A DNA stretch of 51,581 bases from Microvirga tunisiensis (lineage in GTDB: Bacteria; Pseudomonadota; Alphaproteobacteria; Rhizobiales; Beijerinckiaceae). Below are positions 49,341 to 51,581 of the stretch, piece after piece. The notes beneath the pieces were generated by a model, which did no database searches, was not told the origin of the DNA, and saw only the letters and a list, made by a program, of their open reading frames with translations. Made by a program: the position numbers and the translations under genes. The stretch lies in contig NZ_VOSK01000022.1 of NCBI RefSeq assembly GCF_009296175.1, forward strand, positions 1-51,581, given 5' to 3'. How positions within the stretch are numbered: the first letter of the stretch is position 1; every line of letters starts with the position of its first letter.

Positions 49341-49766
49341 CTATGCCAGACCGACGCGGCGCCCGGAGGCGTCGACCACCGGCTCTCCGTCTTCCTTGAC
49401 GAATTCGCCCTGCTGCGGCGGCAGGATGTCGAGCACGGTCTCGGACGGGCGGCAGAGCCTGACGCCCAGGGGCGTGACCACGATGGGCCGATTGATCAGG
49501 ATAGGATGCGCGATCATCGCATCAAGGAGTTGGTCGTCGCTCAAGGAATGGTCGCCGAGCCCGAGTTCCGCATAGGGCGTTCCCTTTTCGCGGATCGCGT
49601 CGCGGACGCTCACGCCCATGCGTTCGATCAGCTGGCGCAGGAGCAGACGCGTCGGCGGGGTCTTCACATACTCGATGATGTGCGGCTCGATCCCGGCATT
49701 GCGGATCAGCCCCAGGGTGTTGCGGGAGATCCCGCATTGCGGGTTGTGGTAGATGATCACGTCCAT
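49341..49766 (-). CDS. arsC: ArsC-family arsenate reductase (glutaredoxin-type)
   Basis: The catalytic cysteine is Cys11 in YHNPQCGISRNTLGLI. HIIEYVKTPPTRLLLRQLIE and ILINRPIVVTPLGVRLCRPS carry the arginines that bind arsenate. At 141 aa it matches the glutathione/glutaredoxin-dependent class. No arsR, arsB or acr3 gene is adjacent, so a stand-alone arsenate reductase or a related family member is possible. The SDR gene follows in the same direction, 72 bp downstream. Confidence 0.88.
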   Translation of the reverse strand: MDVIIYHNPQCGISRNTLGLIRNAGIEPHIIEYVKTPPTRLLLRQLIERMGVSVRDAIREKGTPYAELGLGDHSLSDDQLLDAMIAHPILINRPIVVTPLGVRLCRPSETVLDILPPQQGEFVKEDGEPVVDASGRRVGLA

Positions 49767-49853
49767 GGCTTATCCTGACAATCGCATGAAGTGGCAGCGA
49801 TGGATGCCATCGCATGTCGGGAATGACTAGGGGCTAATGCCTGTTGCAGGAGT

Positions 49854-50472
49854 TCAGCTCCGGCAGGCCGGCCGGCCCTGAACCTTCAGTCGCGCCAGCA
49901 GGTGCCCTGCAAGGCCATTGTAGGCTTCCTGCGTGTCGACGCCGGAGAGGGAAAGTTCGAGCACCCATTCGCTCGAGAGCGGCACGATCAGAGTCTCGAC
50001 CGTCATGGCATGTGAGGCTGATGGCAGACTGGCATCGATCCAGGTCGCGGACCAGCGGGTCGCTCCGGCGTCGGAAGACAGGGACACCGATTGCGCGGGA
50101 CGCCCGAGAAGCTGCTCGTAGTCCTGCTGCAGAACTGCAGCGTCCCGGGTCGCGAGATCGGATTGCGGCATGTCGCGCAATTCCTGGGCCGAGCGAAGAC
50201 CGACCGTGAGATCCGCGTCCGTGACAATGGCTCAGACCCGCTTCCGTGAGGCGCCACTCGTCCGGCAGTGTGAAGGAGAAGCAGAGATCCGGCGCGACCT
50301 TGCCGGAAACCCGGGTCTGGTGCGTAAGGGAATCGAAATGCGCCTTGATCGGCTCGCTCCCGCCGGTGCTGTCGAGCGGATCGTTCGCGGCCTGCGCCAC
50401 GGAAGCAATGGCAAGCCCTGCCAGAAGGGCAAGCCTGCCAGACCATGCTTCCCACCATCTTACGCTGTGCAC
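49854..50472 (-). pseudogene. Secreted hypothetical protein split by a frameshift
   Basis: The first frame starts at GTG 50472 with a signal peptide (SGRLALLAGLAIASVAQAAN) and reads HFDSLTHQTRVSGKVAPDLC and FSFTLPDEWRLTEAGLS. At 50226-50232 the frame changes: dropping one base gives SIVTDADLTVGLRSAQELRD and leads into the second frame, which continues RDMPQSDLATRDAAVLQQDY to the stop at 49854. Joined, the protein would be about 205 aa. I recognise no domain. Sequence error is a real alternative. Confidence 0.65.
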
Positions 50473-50613
50473 CGGACCCTCCAGGGGGAACGAACCTTCA
50501 CATTGATAGCAGCGCGCGCAAACCGCACCGGTTGCCTCGAAACTGCAACGCTCTTGAGTTGCACGAGCCGGGCCCTACCTCGCACAGGAACGAAATGACC
50601 CTGGAGAGACTTA

Positions 50614-51447
50614 ATGCAGGCTTTCATACGCGCCTCCTTTCTGGCGGCGATCCTGCTCGCAGCAGGCCAGGCAGCGGCTGCAACCTGCCGCGATCCGGCA
50701 GGTTTCGAGAAATGGCTCGATGACATCGGACAGGAAGCGGTAGCGCAGGGCATTTCGCCAGAAGCCGTAAAGCAGGGTTTGTCCGGCGTCATCTTCGACC
50801 AGAGCATCATCCGCAAAGATCGTGGCCAGGGCGTGTTCAAGCAGAGCTTCGAGCAATTCGCGGGACGCATGGTCTCTCCCGCGCGCCTGAGAGGCGGCGC
50901 CACGATGCTGAAGCGGCATGCGGCCACTCTCTCGCGGATCGAGCAGCGCTTCGGCGTGCCCGCCCCGGTCCTCGTCGCCATTTGGGGTCTCGAGACGGAT
51001 TTCGGCGCGGTGAAAGCCAATCTGCCGGTGATCCGCTCCGTCGCAACGCTGACCTATGATTGCCGGCGCTCGGACTTCTTCAAGGCCCATCTCTTCGATG
51101 CGCTGCGCATCGTCGACAGTGGCGACCTGACCCCCGCCGAGATGCGCGGAGCCTGGGCGGGCGAGATGGGACAGACCCAGTTCATGCCATCGAACTATGT
51201 CAGATACGCCATCGATTTCGATGGTGACGGCCGCGCCGATCTTCTGCACAGTCCGGCCGACGTGTTGGCCTCGACGGCCAATTATCTTCAGGGTCATGGC
51301 TGGGTCCGAGGTGGCGACTGGGAGCCAGGCTCACCCAATTTCGAGGCCATCCGGGCCTGGAACAAGTCGCAGGTCTATTCGCGCACGATCGCCTACTACG
51401 CCTCGAAGCTCGCCGGCGACGAGACATCGGCATCGATGAGCCAGTAG
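50614..51447 (+). CDS. MltB-type lytic murein transglycosylase
   Basis: After a signal peptide (RASFLAAILLAAGQAAAA) comes an SLT_2 domain. The catalytic glutamate lies in VLVAIWGLETDFGAVKANLP near residue 128. GEMGQTQFMPSNYVRYAIDF and DGDGRADLLHSPADVLASTA are the other family motifs; ANYLQGHGWVRGGDW follows. The enzyme cuts peptidoglycan between MurNAc and GlcNAc with a 1,6-anhydro end. Length 277 aa is that of the short soluble form, with no C-terminal peptidoglycan-binding domain. A group II intron end begins 7 bp past its stop. Confidence 0.92.
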   Translation: MQAFIRASFLAAILLAAGQAAAATCRDPAGFEKWLDDIGQEAVAQGISPEAVKQGLSGVIFDQSIIRKDRGQGVFKQSFEQFAGRMVSPARLRGGATMLKRHAATLSRIEQRFGVPAPVLVAIWGLETDFGAVKANLPVIRSVATLTYDCRRSDFFKAHLFDALRIVDSGDLTPAEMRGAWAGEMGQTQFMPSNYVRYAIDFDGDGRADLLHSPADVLASTANYLQGHGWVRGGDWEPGSPNFEAIRAWNKSQVYSRTIAYYASKLAGDETSASMSQ

Positions 51448-51454
51448 CCGTTCA

Positions 51455-51581
51455 ATCGGGATAGGGGGGAGCCTCGCGGTTCCACCCCTCCCACACCACC
51501 GTACATACGGGTCCGTATACGGCGGTTCGTCGGATTACTCGACTGGCTGGACGTGGACAGAGGCGAGGCCGAGGCCTCTGA
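51455..51581 (-). mobile_element. 3' end of a group II intron (domains V and VI)
   Basis: On the minus strand, 51526-51495 folds as a domain V hairpin: ACCGCCGTA pairs with TACGGTGGT, then a 2-base TG bulge, TACG with CGTA, and a 4-base loop. The catalytic triad region would be CGC. A G-rich arm (GTGGGAGGGG) and CTCCCCCC form domain VI, and the element ends CTATCCCGAT, the usual 3' intron end, at 51455. The last 55 bp of the window would be domain IV. No reverse transcriptase coding is in view; it would lie right of the window. The exon side is directly after the transglycosylase stop. Confidence 0.75.

Overview
The window is chromosomal DNA of a GC-rich alphaproteobacterium of the Hyphomicrobiales (Rhizobiales). 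The gene order dnaK-dnaJ-pmtA-like-pyrF, the divergent hrcA / rph-rdgB pair, short DUF1127 and DUF1330 genes, a DUF2852 protein and several families of palindromic intergenic repeats all fit a Methylobacteriaceae/Microvirga-like genome. The genus is an inference from gene content and codon usage; no rRNA or other taxonomic marker is present. I saw no tRNA, rRNA or CRISPR array.

Left edge (1-3800): the AT-richer DNA at 1-2768 is the terminal part of a Tn7-like transposon. It carries a broken tnsC remnant, an intact tnsD/tniQ gene and a transposon end with TnsB-type repeats, whose tip can be placed at position 2768. It lies next to the C-terminal half of a comM (yifB, Mg-chelatase-like ATPase) gene that has no N-terminal half and carries a frameshift. 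comM is a known attachment gene of Tn7-like elements. A 127-bp segment of unknown origin lies between the transposon tip and the comM remnant.

3800-13000: a mixed set of housekeeping and repair genes: an OlsB-like acyltransferase, queG with a glutathione S-transferase gene, uppP, nth divergent from a DUF2244 membrane protein, an ada-type methyltransferase, small secreted proteins, an XRE regulator overlapping a small partner gene, and a GFA-domain protein. Many gaps are filled by palindromic repeats.

13000-26900: dnaK and dnaJ, then a PmtA-like methyltransferase overlapping pyrF, two tandem DUF1330 genes, dapB, gpmA, alkB, a secreted protein, a UPF0126/TRIC-type channel, grpE and glnD. 26900-30230: a sulfonate-type ABC transporter operon (ssuA-, ssuC- and ssuB-like) followed by an OsmC-family gene, with a near-consensus promoter and a hairpin that could cover the first ribosome binding site. 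30390-36310: an LppC/LpoA-like lipoprotein divergent from rsmI-yraN, a LysR regulator divergent from a DUF1127 gene, a lipid kinase and gshB.

36450-41880: hemW, then a TetR regulator with a perfect palindromic operator in front of a DUF2852 gene, then rdgB-rph divergent from hrcA. 42000-51581: a secreted protein with a duplicated motif, a relic of an amino-acid permease, a SulP transporter, lepA, a frameshifted MFS transporter, an SDR dehydrogenase, arsC, a frameshifted secreted protein, an MltB-type lytic transglycosylase, and at the right edge the 3' end (domains V-VI) of a group II intron on the minus strand.

Three genes (comM remnant, MFS transporter, secreted protein at 49854-50472) are each broken by what reads as a single-base indel in a short G/C run or beside one. 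Draft-assembly error must be excluded before calling the latter two pseudogenes.
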